Assembly: GCA_905250075.1 (NCBI GenBank)
Contig: CAJNOP010000093.1
Span: 68,335 to 132,334 of the forward strand
From: Rotaria sp. Silwood1
Lineage: Eukaryota > Rotifera > Eurotatoria > Philodinida > Philodinidae
Reading direction: 5' to 3'
DNA: 64,000 bases
The position numbers and the translations under genes were made by a program. Of this stretch, positions 10,901-20,902 are shown in pieces. Position 1 is the stretch's first letter; every line of letters starts with the position of its first letter. The notes below the pieces were generated by a model that was not told where the DNA came from, did no database searches, and worked only from the letters and a program-made list of their open reading frames with translations.

Positions 10901-12635
10901 CGAAGAAGCATTTAAAATAAGAGCAAACACTTTGCCTCCGAATCATCCAGATTTGGCTACTTCCTACAACAACATTGGTCTTGCATACAACAAGATGGGT
11001 GATTACTCAAAAGCACTTGAGTTTCACGAAAAAGCACATGAAATCTACGAAAAAGCGCTACCTCTGGATCATTCCTATTTAGCTCTATCCTACAACAGTA
11101 TCGGAGAAGTGCATCATCATATGGGTAATTACTCAAAAGCACTCGAATTTTACGAAGAAGCATTTAAAATAAGAGCAAACACGTTGCCTCCGAATCATCC
11201 CGATTTGGCTACTTCCTACAACAACATTGGTCTTGCGTATAATAACATGGGTGTTCACTCGAAAGCATTAGAATTTCACGAAAAAGCACATAAAATCTAT
11301 GAACAAGTTTTGCCTCCGGATCATCCTTATTTGGCTACTAATTACAACAACATCGGTCTTGCCTATAACAACATCGGTGAACATTCAAAAGCACTTGAAT
11401 TTTACGAAAAGTCACATGAAATAAAAGAAAAATCGTTGTCGGGAAATCATCCTGATTTGGCTCTGTCTTATAATAACATCGGAGAGGTGTATCGTCGCAT
11501 GGCTAAATACACAAAAGCACTAGAGTTTCACAAAAAGGCACGTAAAATCTACGAGAAAATTCTGCTGCCGAATCATCCCTTAATGGCTGAATCGTACAAT
11601 AACATTGGTCTTGTATATAATTACATTGGAGATTACTCGAAAGCAATGGATATTTTGAACAGAGCACATCAAATAAAAGAAAAGGCTGTGCCTCAGAATT
11701 ATCCCAATTTGGCTGAATCCTACAATAACATTGGTATGGTGCATAGCAACATGGGTAACTACTTGAAAGCACTTGGGTTTCACGACAAAGCAAATAGCAT
11801 CTTTGAGAAAGTAATGCCACCGATGCATCCATATTTGGCTATTTCCTATTGCAACATCGGGCTTGCTTATAGCAACATCGGTGAATACTCGAAAGCTCTA
11901 GAATTTTACGAAAAAGCACTTAAAATAGGGCAAACGTCTTTACCTCAGAATCATCCCGATTTGGCTGTTAATCAATTGAACTTTGCAATATATTACGAAA
12001 GAATGGGCGATTATGCAGCAGCTCTGAAGGCTCTTCAAAGTGCTTTTGGGATTCAAGAAAAAATATTGGAAGAAGATAATCTAGGTTTGGCTTCTACTTA
12101 TGGTTGGTTTGGAAGAGTTTATCGGTCTTTGAAAGAATATTCAGTTGCACTTTTTTATTTTGAAAAGTGCCTTGCAATACGTCAACAAAAATTACCCAAA
12201 GAACATCCGCATCAGGCTATTTCATACACTAATATAGGCGATGTTCATCGGTTAATGGGAGATTATGAAACGGCACTTTCGTTTCATCAAAAAGCGTTAA
12301 ACATTCAAGAAAATGTTCAATGTAATCCTCTGGAATGCGCAATGACACACGTTTATTTAGGCGAAACCTATCTAGAACTGAAGGATTATTCATCAGCAGT
12401 GACATACTTTGAAAAAGGAATGCTAATACGTGAAAAGAAGCTACCAAAAAATCATCCTGATTTAGCTGTTATTCATCACAATTTGGCAAAATTATATGTG
12501 GCTACTCGACAATATAGTCTGGCGATGCAAAATGTCCAACAAGCAATAGAAATTGCTCAAGAAAAGCTGCCTTCAAATCATCCTCATCTTTTGGATTATA
12601 AAGAGACATTAGAAAAAATACAAAAAAAGATGTAA
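7929..12635 (+). CDS. ART-TPR fusion protein (arginine ADP-ribosyltransferase plus ~26 TPRs)
   Basis: Single-exon gene for 1568 aa. The ATG at 7929 has A at -3 and G at +4; the open frame runs upstream to 7896 but without an earlier ATG. Residues about 25-160 form an alpha/beta region (FLLIWLDDNID, then VVLGT) that I cannot place firmly. An ART-like domain follows at about 180-400, with the R-S-E signature: VYRGQ (Arg near 295), NNFLSTSR (near 322), NEEQEILF (ExE near 373). This fits family members that move ADP-ribose from NAD to arginine. From about residue 430 to the end run roughly 26 repeats of 42 residues, consensus HPDLATSYNNIGLAYNNMG, as in kinesin light chain and NLR-linked TPRs, a likely protein-binding surface. 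No signal peptide or membrane segment is seen, so a cytosolic location is likely. All three catalytic motifs look intact. The substrate is unknown. Confidence 0.9.
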   Translation: MDAQKSIKPMSTSSKISLTTTSVWSADIRSRGHIVQDFLLIWLDDNIDQANKDYQNILAQLQSIGNDVHIFTQSDECIDFLTEVVDRKIYLVVLGTMRHQIVPLIYDIPHLHSIYVLSENEVQRKECSKDWNKIRGVHTKIPPLCKALKVAIKQCNQDDISLSFVNINQDGSIQNLNELEPSFMYTQLFKEILFEIDHNEQAMKDFIQFWRNKYINNAATLRHIEEFERDYCPQSSVWWYTREYFLYQMLNSSLRTLESEILMKMSFLIRDLHCKIEGLHKEQFIGSQKQPLIVYRGQSLSIADFEKLQKSKGGLISFNNFLSTSRNRDVSLGFAESTSTASDMVGILFQMTIDPNITSTPFASIEQLSYFNEEQEILFSMHTVFRVGEIRQIDNNSHLWEVKLTLTDDNDPQLAALTHRIREEIDDEGWYRMGKLMIQVGHYSQAEKLYNKLLRNSSAENRRASIHHQIGLAKANQGEYIEAISFYNKSLEIRRNTQPKDHLSWAATYSEIGEVYQNMSDYSKALECYEKAHHIKEKFLPPNHPSLAVSYSNIGTVYHDMSDYSKALELYEKALTIRESVLPQNHPDLASSYSSIGIAHNHMGEHSKALAFHEKAHQSYEKALPPHHPYVALSYNSIGTVYHHMGNYSKALEFYEEALKKRERSLPLNHPYLATSFSSIGLAYNNMGEHSKALEFHEKAHKIYEKALPLDHPYLALSYNNIGEVYHHMGNSLKALEYYQEAFEIRKKALSLNHPDLATSYNNIGLVYNNMGDYSKALEFHEKAHEIYEKALPANHPYLALSYNNIGEVYHHMGDYSKALKFYEKAFKTRETSLPLNHSELSTFYNNIDLANNYMGDYSNALDFLNKAHKIKEIAVPSNHPDIANSYSNIGLTYNNMGDYSKALEFYEEAFKIRGNTLPSNHPDLATSYNSIGLVYKNMGDYSKALEFHEKAHEIYEKALPANHPHLALCYNNIGEVYHHMGNYSKALEFYEEAFKIRANTLPPNHPDLATSYNNIGLAYNKMGDYSKALEFHEKAHEIYEKALPLDHSYLALSYNSIGEVHHHMGNYSKALEFYEEAFKIRANTLPPNHPDLATSYNNIGLAYNNMGVHSKALEFHEKAHKIYEQVLPPDHPYLATNYNNIGLAYNNIGEHSKALEFYEKSHEIKEKSLSGNHPDLALSYNNIGEVYRRMAKYTKALEFHKKARKIYEKILLPNHPLMAESYNNIGLVYNYIGDYSKAMDILNRAHQIKEKAVPQNYPNLAESYNNIGMVHSNMGNYLKALGFHDKANSIFEKVMPPMHPYLAISYCNIGLAYSNIGEYSKALEFYEKALKIGQTSLPQNHPDLAVNQLNFAIYYERMGDYAAALKALQSAFGIQEKILEEDNLGLASTYGWFGRVYRSLKEYSVALFYFEKCLAIRQQKLPKEHPHQAISYTNIGDVHRLMGDYETALSFHQKALNIQENVQCNPLECAMTHVYLGETYLELKDYSSAVTYFEKGMLIREKKLPKNHPDLAVIHHNLAKLYVATRQYSLAMQNVQQAIEIAQEKLPSNHPHLLDYKETLEKIQKKM
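10000..11310 (+). repeat. Higher-order 252-nt tandem repeat within the TPR array
   Basis: Two 126-nt TPR types alternate. One carries KALEFHEKAHEIYEKALP; the other carries HHMGNYSKALEFYEEAFKIR. The pair is repeated with near-identical DNA. The first type recurs near 10003, 10258, 10762, 11014 and 11266, spacings of about 252 or 504 nt. This indicates recent duplication of two-repeat blocks. Confidence 0.8.
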
Positions 12636-12656
12636 ATTTGTTTTTCACGCTAACTC

Positions 12657-12662
12657 AATAAA
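12657..12662 (+). terminator. Polyadenylation signal AATAAA
   Basis: A canonical AATAAA lies 21 bases after the stop codon of the ART-TPR gene, followed by T-rich sequence. Its position fits the 3' end of that transcript. Confidence 0.6.
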
Positions 12663-15600
12663 TTCTTTTTCTTGTCTATTCATCTCTCCGGGCTACTTTC
12701 GGCTCGTTATCGTACACGCACGGCTACTGAGATTTTTGTAGGTCTCAAAAGGAGACACATGAAAACGACCACATCAAACGGATAGTGTAATGAGCATAGA
12801 TATGAATTACCATAAGGTCGATGGGAACCATACGATCAAATTAGAGGTTTGTCAAGTAATATTCTGACTTCGCCATACACGCAATTTGGATCTCTCGGAA
12901 ACATCTTACAAAGCCACCTGACGGGTTGTAATATAAGATGACTGTTAGCTCTCGTTTTGGGGATTATGTAGCAATGGTAGAACTAATATTTAGCCTGCCA
13001 AAAATGGAGAGCTAAACATGTTTTAATAATCGACTTTGTCGTCGTGTCATATATAGAATATATTGAGTATCGAGAGATCGATACGATAGAACATCAACAA
13101 CTGCGCAATAACGAAAAACAAAAAGATAATCACGAGATGAATCATAGTTGAGAGATTACGTAACAAATCAAATTAGAGATTCAAAAAATAGATAACATAA
13201 GATAAACGTTTAGCGTCAGTAAGCACCATCTACTGACGCTAACAATGACACCTTTCTCTACTACACACGAACACAGCTATAAGCAAAAATAAGTTAACAT
13301 ACAAAATAAAATTCTTCCTACTTTTTAATATATCCTGACGAATTCATGGTGAATGTTAAAAATACTATTTAATCCACAACAGGTTATGCCTATGTTACCT
13401 TAAAGATACTTTGAGAAGTCTCATTGGCTGCCAGGATTTCTCAAGTCATATGTATGTTCCCTCTCTATTAGAAGCGAATATAACTTAGCTAACACTTCTT
13501 TTTTGTACCTTTTATAGTGAAAAGACAACAAATGATAACCAAAAACTCTGTTTGAGATTGGAACATAAAATGATTTAGACTAAGTAATAAATCTCATTTC
13601 GACAGAAGCGATGTAATCTAAGTTGTTAATTCGACTTTTGAACACCGTAAACATAATAATCGTAAATAATAGAATTATACATTAAAAATATTATAATCAA
13701 TGTTGCGATAAAATGATTTAAGCATCATGATAAATACTTGAATTGTTGTATCGCTGCAGAAAAAAACTTAACGTACTCAGTCTGTCGAAGATAAGTTTTT
13801 GGGTAGAATAGATCACACTGGCAGATGAAAATCATTCCGTATATATGTTTGAAACATGCATTACCATTTGACGATGATCATCGGTGAATGATTAATCAAT
13901 GATTTGAAATATCCTTGTGTCAATTAGAGGATTGATTATCCAATATAAATTAAGCACACAATTGACTTGCATATCGTATATTTACTTTAATTCGTCGATA
14001 TATCGGGATAGCTGAAGACATCCCCGGTATACTGCTAGTATAACTATGATTTTGTTAAGCACCGCGGTACATCGGCAATTAAAAAAGGCTTTGTGTATGT
14101 TAGTGTTTGCTTTGATAGTTTTCGTTCTAGCCAGTAAAACCGTATCAAGCACTAAGAAGGCTTCAAACATATGATATCACATGTTCACACCACAATCACC
14201 ATGAGTTTTTTTTATAGGATAATAAAATCTAACATTTTACTTAAATAATCTTTATTTGAAGAGTGCCCATCCTCACACCCACACCATAGTATAGCTGTCT
14301 TCTCACCCAGACATCACGATTCACAGCACAAGTACAACTATTATTTACCTACACCTGCATACTCTTCATTTTTGAATTAGCTTTTTCTACTCAAGACAGC
14401 TGTTCATGTTTGAGAGACATTAGTTTTTCTTTTATGCTTACATTCCGTTTTTTTTGTATAGAACAGTCGTTGCTTTTTCTGACGAGAAGAAGGCTTCTCG
14501 TGAAAAGTGGGAGAAATGGCATAAAACATGAAGCATGATGGAAGAAAAAGCTTCATTATAGTAATTTTTTCTTCTGCAAGTGGTGTTGATGGCAGAGAAA
14601 TCGCTTAATCTATTTTTCATCGTTGTTATATTCTCTTACTTTTTTGTTGCATTATTTGCTTTCTCTGACGACGATAGAAATTCTGTTTTGACGTGGAGTG
14701 GGGAAGCAAGCACAGCAATCATATAACGCAGCAGCTACCAAACAACAGAACAACTTTCAGTTTTGAATAGGCAGTTTCTTTGAGGCTAAGTAAGTATTAC
14801 AAATGTGTGTTAGAATATTTTCCGTTTGTGAACAGTCACTGGTTTTTCTTTATGTTCTATCAGTTGCTCAAATTTACTGCCACATTAATCCTGTTCATTA
14901 GATAAAAGAAATTGCTTAAGACCGAAAAGGATAATATAAAAGAATATTTTCTTGTTGATTTTGTGTTTTTTGCTGGAATTAAGCTTCAACAACACACAGC
15001 TAATATTTGCTGTCGTTGGTTAAAGTTTTTTGGACTTCAAGTTTACTCCAACAATGGTGTATTTTGAAGTATGAATTTAATTGTAGAAGCAGATAGCAAT
15101 TGCATAAACAAATGCATAACTACCTAACAAAACTCCACATATATATGTCAAACTTGAAAGTTCTATAGTACTAGTAGTTAGTTAATAGAATTCAATTTTC
15201 CAATTTGACACTACTAAGAAAATAACCTTATATGACAAGATCGTATGCAACAGTGATGATGAGGATTGGCGTATCATGTAGAGATACCGTTTTATTTTAT
15301 ACTTCGAATAGGTTCCTTTATCGATGAATGACTAAACATGGTATATGATGCTAAAGAAAAGTATTTTACACTGGGTGATTTCAAGAGACATAAAAAAACG
15401 TACATTATCATCTGCCGTGTCCAGATCCGCATTCAATGTAGTATGGTAGGTATGAGCAGTCTCTTTGTTCACGCCACACATCCTTGCAAGTCCACTGAGG
15501 TACATGTTACTTCAGATAACTACAATATCAGGTTCTGAGATGCTTCTTTAGAAAAACCATAGTGAGTAAGAAAACCTGCGTGCTTGTTCAATATTTTTCT

Positions 15601-15818
15601 GTGAGCGTCATTATGGAGAGATTTATTCAGGACAACTAGAATCTATTCCATAAACATTCTCCATCTGCATAACTGACCAACTAATCAGCGAATTACGGAA
15701 AAATTGAGAGCTCTCTATACTATCGAAGAAATGTTTATCATAACAAGTTTTTGCTTTTTTTTTGTAGAAATTTATCAGTGTTGAATAACGATCTTCTGGC
15801 TCTGTCGTGTTTGTTTCA
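12663..15818. other. Intergenic region, nothing recognised
   Basis: No convincing coding frame, RNA gene or repeat was seen in this 3.1-kb stretch. Short frames near 13982-14170 (-), 14438-14620 (-) and 15338-15538 (+) have no recognisable domain or intron structure. Confidence 0.4.
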
Positions 15819-18800
15819 ATGGTGCTTGATGAAAGAAAACACGTTATGCTATCATATAATCATAAAGATATAAGAATCATTATAAAAGTTTACAATATTC
15901 TCAAAGACAATAATATTTCAGTTTGGTTTGATTTTCGGATACCTTGCATGCCTGAAGCGGTAAATAATGCTTCAATTGTCTGTTGTTTTATGACACCAGA
16001 ATATGAAAATTCTTCATATTGTAAACTCGAATTAGAACACGCACAAAGACTTTGCAAACGCATCATTCTATGCATGGTTAGCGGCAGAAAAGTGTGGAAG
16101 CGATCTTCATCAAAGTAGTTAAGCTTGATAACTGACTCAATACTATCCATTGACTTCGCCATTACTTCTGGAGAGCACATACTTATGAAAGTGAACGAAC
16201 TTATTGATAGACGAAAAGACGAATCTTCAACTGCAGGAATAAGCTCATCCTCTTCACCAAATACCATACTTGAACAGATTAAACATGAATATCTACTAAA
16301 AAATTGTATTCAAAGAATGATGAATGAAGAAAAACGTTTTCCAATCAACCAAAGTTATATTAATTTGGCATTAGTGGAAATCAAGGAGCAGCACGAAAAA
16401 GAAAAAAAGCTTCGCAAAACTCAGCGTGATAATACAATTAGACATGCATATGAGGAAATACTCAGCATCAAGACCACAATAGATGCCAAAGACTTGTTCA
16501 AAACCTCCAAGGATCAGACAACAAGAGTCCACGTGCTTAGACGACCTGAAATTGGAAAATCCATATTTTGTCGATACGTAACCTACGGAGGGACAAAAGG
16601 TGAAATTTTGTCAGAATATGAACTGATTGTTCTAATTCAGTTACGTCTGTTGACAACTAACCGCTATCACCAGAGTCAAAACTATTCACCAATTGATCTT
16701 CTAAGAAAAATATTTTTTCCGTATGACAATCTATCGAAGGCGAACAGAAGACTTTTCAAAGAGGAGCGCGATAAAGGTCCAGTCCTATGGATTTTAAATG
16801 GCTATGACGAATTTCTGCAAAATACTTCAGAACAATTAAAAGATGTACTCGAGTATATAAGTAAGATACAACATCATATTTTAACATCGCATCCATATGA
16901 AATTAGTCAGATTCAAAATGAACTACAAGATTTATCATCACAAGATCAATACTTGTTAAAATTTTTAATATCAAACCCTAGAATACGGAGCATTGCACAC
17001 ATTTCAATAAATCTAGAACTGTTCTTTTGTCTTTAGGGTGATATTGATTGGTCAGAAACAAAAAACAACTACAAGTACAGTACTCTATGTTCAGATTACA
17101 CAATGGCTGTGTCGACGATATTTGACAAAACAAAAAAATATGAAAATCCAAGATATGGTGGAAAATGCACCTTTTAAACATTGCCAGAAAAAGTTAGCAT
17201 TTATAGAAAGTGTGGCTGCTCGTGCCATGCAAGATAATACGATAATATTAAGACTGAAGCTATTCAAAAAAGCAGAGAAAGAGAACGAGAGTTTGTTAGA
17301 CAGTTATCCCCAACTACTCAACATTGGCATTTTAAAATTGCTTAACGATAAGCAAACGGGTAGCTATATTGAAATTGAAAGACAACATTATTTTATTCAT
17401 ATCAGTTTTCAAGAACATTTTGCAGCAAGCTATTTAGTAACTATACTCAACAGCACTACACCTCACAAAGCAATCGATTTGATCAAGTATCAAAACTATA
17501 ATCGACATCTTGCATTGGTATTTAGTTTCACGTTCGGTTCTTCCATGAACAGTAATAGTGAACAATGCATAGATCTATTTTGGAACCCTATACAAGGAGA
17601 ACTGTTGGATCTATTATGAGAGCCAATCGGATTTCCCTTCTTTGTTTTTCTTTGTTTTTATAACTATATTTCTTTTATTTTTTAAATTACTATATATACA
17701 GATAAATCTCAGAACGTGCTTCATCTTTTGATATATTTACGTTGACCATCAAATATAGTTTCAAGGATAAGAAATATATCAGAAAAGAAAGTAGCATTTT
17801 TTTCTTATTCCGATATACATTCACATCTATTATCCGTTTCAAAGTAAAAGAATCATGAGTATTTGTGGAATAAGTTTATAATAGATACAAGATATAGTTC
17901 TGCGATTTTTGCCATTCGAAAGAGAATATGTATCTGCATCAAAGTTTATATTTTAGATTTTTTCTCACAAACATTTCCAGGATTTTCAGTCAAGTTTTAG
18001 AAAAGCCGACTGTTTTTCCGTATTTTTGATGAAAAACATACCTGATCCACATATTTAAATGTCAATTTTTAAAATATTTGACCGAAAACCTTGAAAATGT
18101 TTGTCAGAAAAGCCTGAAATACAAGCTTTGATGTAGATTCATCTCTTCTTTCGAATGATGAAAACCACAGAACTATATCCTGTATCTATTAAAATTTATT
18201 CCAAAAAACTCACCCTTCTTTTATTTTGAAATGGATAATAGATGTGAATGTATACTGGACAATAAAAAAGTTTCACTTTATTCTGATGCACTTTCCATCT
18301 TTGCAAACTATGTTTGATGTTCAACGTAAATATACCAAAAGATGCAGGGCGTTCTGGACTTTCTTTCTATATATGGTAGTTTAAAAATGAAAGAAGTATA
18401 GTTATAAAAACAAAAAAAAAAGCAAGGAAATCCAATTGGTTTCCATAGTAGTTGGTTGGGATGCATACATCGAATTATTTCTTGCATTGAGAAAGCAGTC
18501 ACTGTATTTAGTTTTCGTCAATGTACTGTGTTGATGCATTGTATACCCGAGTGAATAAAAATCGCTATCACCATAAAACATGATGTTATCTTTTACCGAC
18601 TCGGAAAGTCTTTGGGAAGAGCTATTCCATTGGTACATGAACCATGCGTACAAGATATCCTTATAGAGCTGCTGCAAAGCAACCATGGAAAAGCGAAACG
18701 AAATATGCTCTCTCTGCTTTCAAAGCTATAGATGTCGAATCCGTCTTGTCAGTTAATTGATTTACTAAGTAAAGAACGTCATAATTTGGATATCAATGTC

Positions 18801-19695
18801 GCATCTCTTTCGTTAGAAGCTCTGTGTGTATTAGATGATAGAGTAACAGTCAATAATATTATCAAAGAACTTGTGACTGCACTGGAATATGTCAATGATG
18901 ACCTCAGGCGCACTGCACATCTTGATCTCAAGTTAATAGGCAAAGAAGAAACCAATATTGATGTGACCAATAGACTGATGACGACAAGTCACGACAAGAG
19001 TGAAGAAGTCAGGCAAATTGTGTGTCAAGCTCTTATGTATAGAAGTGAAATAGTAGAACCTTGTGTCATGATCAATATACTGTTGCCCGCCCGCACTCGA
19101 CGATAAGAATCAGAATATCAGATGTTGTGCATGTCGAATGCTCGAGAAAATGGGTGACGAAGCAGCAACGAACGAAATGCTCAACAAGCTATTGAACTTG
19201 ATCAACTTATTGATGAGTTTGGATATAGTCCTTTACAAGTACTTGTAAACATTCTTGACACTTCGTCGACATTGACGAAATTATAGGCTAACGCTAATAA
19301 GAGACTTTTTGGACGAGTTACTGCCGTAAGCTGAAGGACTATGACTTTGTTTCTTTGAAATAATGCGCCAATGTGTTTCTAGATACAAAAGAGTCTTCTT
19401 AGTTTCTGTTATAATCAATACTGCTTTGCTACGAGGAAACTCTGTCACTGTTAATGATAACACTATTGTGTTGTTTGGTAGTCAAGAATCTATAAGAGTG
19501 CATGTTGTTAGCGAAGAACTGCATTAACAGTTTGTTGAAGCGTTTGTTTCTCAACTCAGCAGACTTCAATCATCTTTTGAAACCGTTATCGAACCCGAAA
19601 TTGCCGACAGCCTTAGGCAATGAAATAGAAAAGTATCCACTGATTATTACAGATTTCTGCTCTGGTTTGTCTGTAATAGAACATCAGTGATGTTT
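15819..19695 (+). pseudogene. TIR-NACHT-HEAT receptor-like pseudogene
   Basis: The intact form would be an NLR-like cytosolic protein: a TIR signalling domain, a NACHT NTPase, then HEAT-type repeats. A TIR-like start (HVMLSYNHKD, later VCCFMTPEY) is read from ATG 15819. A NACHT region follows, with a degenerate Walker A at 16539-16562 (RRPEIGKS) and Walker B-like LWILNGYDEF near 16790. HEAT-like repeats are read at about 18610-19200. A C-terminal tail (FLVSVIINTALLRGN) appears near 19395. Disruptions: TAG at 16116-16118 and at 17034-17036, where the same frame stays coding afterwards and Trp fits; a frameshift in an A-run near 17056-17065; TGA at 17617; an inserted fold-back element at 17623-18439; TAG at 18729; a frameshift near 19090; further stops in the tail. 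The TIR also lacks residues between WFDFR and PEAV. The domain calls rest on motif recognition. Confidence 0.8.
17623..18439. mobile_element. 817-bp fold-back element inserted in the pseudogene
   Basis: Long inverted arms run from the ends toward a centre near 18030. Terminal segments are ccaatcggatttccctt (left) and, as reverse complement of the right end, ccaattggatttccttg. Inner matching pairs include ttacgttgaccatcaaatat near 17740 with its counterpart near 18316-18335, and ttcacatctattatcc near 17820 with its counterpart near 18235. No coding frame lies inside, and a target duplication was not identified. It interrupts the NACHT-to-HEAT junction of the host pseudogene. Confidence 0.75.
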
Positions 19696-20280
19696 GAATT
19701 GTATGACTACATTTTGTTTTTTTCCCAATTGACTACTTATGTTTCTCTCCTCATTGTTACTTATACTCATAATTTTTATTTGTGAAGTGTTATTATTATT
19801 TCAGAGAAATAAACCCGGACCGACAACCATTTCTGAAAAAAAAGAGTCATTAGTTCAGCAGAAGCGTGGAGTATGGAGGATAGCTATATCTTCACCATCA
19901 CCCATACACTCAGACTGATACACTGACATTTACTTACATCTCAAACTTTGAAAATTATTCGAAGAAAAATACAACTATACAGCTATGATGTAAACTAGGT
20001 GTACAGTAAAAAACACAAAAATATCGTTGATGTCATGCTGAATCAAAGTACAATAGTAAGCCAATACTTGTAAGTACCATGTCCTTAAATTATTTACTAT
20101 CCAAAAAAAATGACGTGAACATGGAGATATAGAATCCTTTCTCAAACTTACATCAGAATATATTATGCAGATAACTCAAAGTGAAACGGATATATCCTAC
20201 AAATAAGTAAATGAGCAAATCGATGATCCTGTAAATCAATATTTCCTTCATCAATCGATCACGAGAATTATAATTACTTA
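19696..20280. other. Intergenic gap, nothing recognised
   Basis: A/T-rich sequence between the end of the receptor pseudogene and the fold-back element at 20281. No coding or structural signal was found. Confidence 0.4.
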
Positions 20281-20899
20281 CGAGGGAAGGTCCCCAGGTG
20301 CCACGCTCCGTTTTGAATCGGACATATGCCATTTTGTAGAGCTCAGTGAGACTAGCAAAAGCTTAAAAGGGTTCTTCCCCATGGGCCTTGGGAGTCGAGT
20401 TATGCCCTTTCTACTGAATTTTTGACCATTTTTTCGATATTGAGCAGTAAATCAAACAACGGAGCTTTGATCTGAAATTTTGCCCATAGATAGGTCTAAT
20501 CGTCTTTAGAATATCTTGAAAATTTCAGCTGAAAAGAATGTTCCTTTATTGAGATATTGGATATTCAAGTAGGCTGGCTTTTTGCGCCTTGTCTGTAAAA
20601 GCGATGATTTTTTAATAATTCAATATCTCGACAAAGGAACATTCTTTTCAGCTGAAATTGTCAGGATATTCTAAAGACGATTAGACCTATCTATGGGCAA
20701 GATTTCAGATCAAAACTCCATTGTTTGATTTACTGCTCAATATCGAAAAAATGGTCAAAAATTCAGTAAAGAGGGCATAACTCGACTCCCACGGCCCATG
20801 GGGAAGAACCCTATTAAGCTTTTGCTAGTCTCATTGAGCTCTACAAAATGGCACATGTCCGATTCAAAACGGAGCGTGGCACCTGGGGACCTTCCCTCG
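20281..20899. mobile_element. 619-bp fold-back MITE with TTA target duplication (PIF/Harbinger-like?)
   Basis: The two halves are near-perfect reverse complements. The left end reads cgagggaaggtccccaggtg and the right end is its complement ending ccttccctcg. Both sides are flanked directly by TTA (20278-20280 and 20900-20902), a three-base duplication typical of PIF/Harbinger elements. The arms pair over almost 300 bases around a small loop near 20590, and there is no open frame. The high arm identity suggests recent activity or arm-to-arm correction. Confidence 0.85.
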
Positions 20900-20902
20900 T
20901 TA

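Noticed and set aside
8016..12447. Many minus-strand open frames of 60-144 codons opposite the ART-TPR gene, with Cys/Leu/Tyr-rich repeats
   Set aside because: They are antisense shadows of the TPR coding frame and share its 126-nt period.
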